A stretch of 64,000 nt of DNA from contig NC_088711.1 in assembly GCF_963576615.1 (NCBI RefSeq), positions 3,534,001 through 3,598,000 on the forward strand, given 5' to 3'. A model generated the notes under the pieces. The model saw only the letters and a list, made by a program, of their open reading frames with translations. It had not been told where the DNA came from and did no database searches. The position numbers and the translations under genes are program-made. Source of the DNA: Watersipora subatra. Taxonomy: Eukaryota; Bryozoa; Gymnolaemata; Cheilostomatida; Watersiporidae. This document shows positions 60,462-64,000 of the stretch, piece after piece; position 1 is the stretch's first letter, and each line of letters begins with the position of its first letter.

Positions 60462-62295
60462 ATGGCTCAAACAGGTGAGAAAACATGTCAGTCTAAATAT
60501 CAAGACTCATTTGCTTCTCTCTTTCTATTTGTAATTAGAGACGTAGCAATTCTTACCTTCTTTGGTCTGTTAGAGTTTAGATATTCTAGCATGTTCTCCT
60601 TCATCATTGTATTTCTTCAGATTACTATTATAACCCAATGGAAAAGAGTTTACCAGTTGATTCAAAAAGTGCTGGCGCCGATGAACGAGGTTTTCCAACA
60701 CAGTTTAACGCTCTAGAATATTCAGAGTTCTCAGTAGCCGAGAGATATCCACAACAACCTGTAGCACAAGGATATCCGCAACAACATGCAGCACCAGGAT
60801 ATCCACAACAATCTGTAGCACAAGGATATCCACAACAACATGTAGCACCGGGATATCCACAACAGCCAGTAGCACCAGCCTATCCCATTGACGAGGGGTT
60901 ACATACCCCAATGAGAAATCCTCCTAATGACTATCTAGCTCTGTCCATTTTCACGACAATCTTTTGTTGTCTCTGGTGTGGCATTGCAGCGATAATCAAG
61001 TCAAGAAGAGCGAGAGAAGCAATACGAATGGGTAAGTGTGCGATCTTGCATCACAATGGTTGTCATAACTCACATTAAGTTTTACCAGCTCATAGTTATT
61101 CTTACCGACTCATAACTACTCTTATCAACTCATACCTACTCTTATCAACTCATACCTACTGTTATCAACTCATACCTACTCTTATCAACTCATACCTACT
61201 CTTATCAACTCATACCTACTCTTGCCAACTCATACCTACTCCTATCCACTCATAACTACTCTTATCAACTCATACCTACTTTTATCAACTCATACCTACT
61301 TTTATCAACTCATACCTACTCTTATCAACTCATACCTACTCTTATCAACTCATACCTACTCTTATCAACTCATACCTACTCTTATTAACTCATACCTACT
61401 CTTATCAACTCATACTTACTTTTATCAACTCATACCTATTTTTATCAACTCATACATACCCTTATCAACTCATACCTACTTTTATCAACTCATACCTACT
61501 CTTGCCAACTCATACTTACTCTTATCAACTCATACCTACTCTTATCAACTCATTCCTACTCTTATCAACTCATACCTACTCTTGCCAACTCATACCTACT
61601 TCTATCAACTCATAACTACTCTTATCAACTCATACCTACTTTTATCAACTCATACCTATTTTTATCAACTCATACATGCCCTTATCAACTCATACCTACT
61701 CTTATCAACTCATAACTACTTTTATCAACTCATACTTATTCTTATCAACTCATACCTACACTTATCAACTCATTCCTACTTTTATCAACTCATACCTACT
61801 TTTATCAACTCATACCTACTCTTATCAACTCATACCTACTCTTATCAACTCATACCTACCCTTGCCAACTCATGCCTACTCTTATCAATTCGTACCTTCT
61901 CTTATCAACTCATACCTACTTTTATCAAGTCATACCTATTATTATCATATCTTTGGCACATCAACTCCCATCCACCTTTTTCTGTTAGGTCAGGAACATT
62001 TGTAGGCCAGTTGGTGACTTTTCATTTTCTCCAATCTTGAGGCTATCAAATGACTCGCTGGTGACGGCAAAAAAGACTTAAGTGGTCAGGTGTGATTCTA
62101 GCATATTTCTGACTTGACTCCACTATTTGGTATACAAAACTCAAATATTGCTTTGAATTTGTTGTAGGAGATAAAGCTGCTGCACACGAAGCTTCCGACA
62201 GTGCACAGACCTTGAATATTGCAGGAATCATTTTTGGCATTATTCTCACCGCAGCTCTGAGTGTATACTACTACTTCAAGTTTTCCTCTGGTTAA
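60462..62295 (+). CDS. CD225/dispanin family protein, copy 4 (most divergent), 3 exons
   Basis: Coding exons are 60462-60474, 60621-61031 and 62168-62295, giving 183 residues. Splice sites are CAG|gtgaga, tcttcag|ATT, ATGG|gtaagt and ttgtag|GAGAT. Five nonapeptides, of a different style (PVAQ, QHAAP, QSVAQ, QHVAP, PVAP). CD225 holds Cys120-Cys121 plus an extra Cys (LWCGIAAI), IIKSRRAREAIRMGDKAAAHEASDSAQTLNI in place of the consensus loop, and GIIFG in the last helix. The changes keep the hydrophobic pattern and the reading frame is clean, so it is probably functional and under somewhat different constraint. Intron 1 is short, like copy 1, with no transposon. Confidence 0.9.
61079..61950 (+). 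repeat. 20-bp minisatellite in intron 2 of copy 4 (about 43 units)
   Basis: Same unit and orientation as in the other copies. The register holds throughout, with 'cttgccaactc' and 'cataactact' variants marking internal duplicates (for example 61210-61270 and 61575-61640). Confidence 0.93.
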
Positions 62296-63146
62296 TAGTG
62301 AATTTAGTTACACCAAAGTGATTGTTAGCTTTGTACAGTTTCCTTTAAAGCAGTTTTTTTTTATTTTATCTAGTATTGTCTGTGTCATCTTGCTCAAATC
62401 TATAAACACTGAGGGGACTGGTTGGTTTTTCTAAACTAGTATTTCATCCTTTCTGTTTTATATTTATATCTTTTTCACATTTTTACAGATTGTCTAAAGT
62501 GCACTTTTTCTACAATCCAACCAATGCTTAACTTTATTTTCATCGCCTTTCGCTGTGGCTTTTTTGCATAATCATATATTTACTAGTTAATAACAGCTAG
62601 TAGTTCTTTGAATGGGTTCAGAAGTGAAGACTCGATGTATCTTTACTTATATGCCAATATCAATGTATCAATTTCAAGTATTTGAATAGGTATTGGTTGA
62701 TGTTTCCTTAAATAAATCCAAAACTCAAGATACTTTCTACAGATCTGCTGTTGTTCATAGTGATAGTATATCAACCTACCGGACTAATAGGTGCAGCTGC
62801 AAAGTAGTAGCAGCTGCAAATTTTCATTACTTACAGCTTATAAATTCTGATACAGTTGCTTTGAGCAATATAATTGATAAATTTAGTCAACAGTTTTCTT
62901 GTTTTAGTTAGAATCTCAATAATACATGTCACACTTTTAACTTATAATGATAAAGACTACTGCAGCCGATCATGGGCTAGAAATGCAGTTCCATTCACTA
63001 TCACAATAAAATTACATTTATATAAATCCTTGAAGTCTAGCAAATACGGTAAATAGATGGTTATTTCTTGTTTACATTTTTAGTGTTAAAACTTTAAACC
63101 AGCGGCCCAAAAGATCTGGACAAGTATATAGATCAGATCTGGAGTG
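62296..63146. other. 3' UTR and 3' flank of dispanin copy 4
   Basis: Conserved with the other units. The proximal polyadenylation-like site is TATAAA ('aatctataaacac'), and the distal AATAAA is at 62711-62716. No 26-bp array is present after 'agtgcactttttctaca' (near 62503). Confidence 0.6.
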
Positions 63147-63228
63147 TTGAATTGTGGCTCCTCTATCAGCAAGGCTCACTCAGTGCCTTGTTATTGTGTG
63201 ATGTGACTAGTTCCGCTGCTATGACCAA
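63147..63228 (+). mobile_element. LTR-like stub of the unit-embedded gypsy fossil
   Basis: About 80 bp matching the start of the LTR-like segments at 1, 13086, 33066 and 51510. The match ends abruptly at 'ctatgaccaacca' (63228). The rest of the fossil is absent here. Confidence 0.65.
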
Positions 63229-63863
63229 CCAGTTAATCACAAATATTCATTTCTGCTTTTGTGACAAGGTCAGTTGATGAAGCAATGGCTATACTATACA
63301 CTACCTCGTAATATCTTGTCAACAACACCAGTAGTTTACATTATTGAAATTTGAACAGGAAGTATCCATATGATAAATAATGGGACAATCTGTCAATGAC
63401 GTAGGTAGTGCATTGACTTATCGCGTAGCACGAATGTCTTCTGCTAGTTACAGCAGTTTTTAGCCAAATTATTATTATATATAGTACACATTACCTTGGC
63501 AACTACATGTAGGTGTGCCGAGAGATAATCAATAGTGCGCTAGGTGGCAGAGCGGAATGTTGTTGTCGTGATGCAACTTTTTTTGTCACTCCCAGCAGTG
63601 GCCTCAGATAGGATATGGCTCCTATCATAGTAAAGGTTATTTGGTTCCACTAGCTGCATAAAACCCTTAATAGCTACGAGTATTAAGATCAAATTGCATT
63701 CTTGTTTTTGTGCAAGAAAAGTATATAAGAGTTGAATTCCATTATTATCAAAAGCAAACATCGTGCCATCTTAAATAGACACAGTATAATACGAAGAATG
63801 TAAACATCATAGTCAAATACGAAGTGTATAAACATCATAAATATTAAATTATGTTCATAATTC
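63229..63863. other. Unique sequence between units
   Basis: No similarity to the other unit junctions is visible. AT-rich, with no supported gene. Open frames on the minus strand are short and unrecognised. Confidence 0.4.
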
Positions 63864-64000
63864 TCATATGGGATATCTCCTACAGATATCTCATCTGTAC
63901 ATCTCCTACAACTATCTTCTTTGTACATCTCCTTCAGCTATCTCCTTTGTACATCTCCTACAACTATATATTTTGTACATCTCCTACAGCTATCTCCTTT
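63864..64000 (+). repeat. 26-bp minisatellite array E (runs off window)
   Basis: About five units starting 'ggatatctcctacagatatc', the same degenerate opening as arrays A and C. This suggests another unit to the right. Confidence 0.85.

Noticed and set aside
1-64000. tRNA, rRNA or other structured RNA genes
   Set aside because: No cloverleaf arms, rRNA core motifs or snRNA-like signatures were seen on reading both strands. Only transposon hairpins were found.

Overview
The window is animal nuclear DNA. It has short protein-coding exons with GT-AG introns, AT-rich flanks, Ty3/gypsy fossils, hAT and TA-target DNA transposons, and kilobases of minisatellite. No prokaryotic gene organisation is visible. 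A marine invertebrate, plausibly a lophotrochozoan such as a mollusc, is my best guess; the species cannot be read from the sequence.

The only intact host genes I can support are four tandem, same-strand paralogues of a CD225/dispanin protein (the IFITM superfamily), with start codons at 9749, 27305, 46898 and 60462. Each has a 13-nt first coding exon, a second exon carrying a Pro/Gln/Tyr-rich nonapeptide tract plus the first hydrophobic half of CD225, and a third exon with the conserved loop and second membrane helix. Splice phases agree in all four, and the predicted proteins are 175, 174, 210 and 183 residues. A TATA box about 30 bp before an initiator-like TCATTC is shared by all four.

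The genes sit in a repeating unit of roughly 13.5-19.6 kb, laid out in this order: an intergenic 26-bp minisatellite array; about 2 kb of conserved 5' flank; the gene, with a 20-bp minisatellite filling intron 2; about 0.9-1.4 kb of conserved 3' flank; then a decayed Ty3/gypsy fossil leading to the next 26-bp array. Unit 0 (1-5.8 kb) is only the retroelement tail of a unit to the left. Unit 1 spans about 5.9-20.4 kb, unit 2 about 20.5-40 kb, unit 3 about 40-57 kb and unit 4 about 57-63.2 kb. A new 26-bp array starts at 63.86 kb and runs off the window. Unit 1 also carries two other Ty3/gypsy lineages with an SGNH-like segment between them.

Transposon insertions shared or private among units give a relative history. 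Copies 2 and 3 share an intron-1 insertion missing from copies 1 and 4, so they are the closest pair. The long forward open frames across the 26-bp arrays (up to 558 codons) are by-products of a stop-free unit and are not annotated as genes. The most notable points are the recently amplified CD225 family, two unrelated minisatellites that each carry a GATA-type hexamer in nearly every unit, fragments of dispanin 3' flank buried in an upstream array, and a reversed piece of dispanin exon 2 inside a retroelement fossil.
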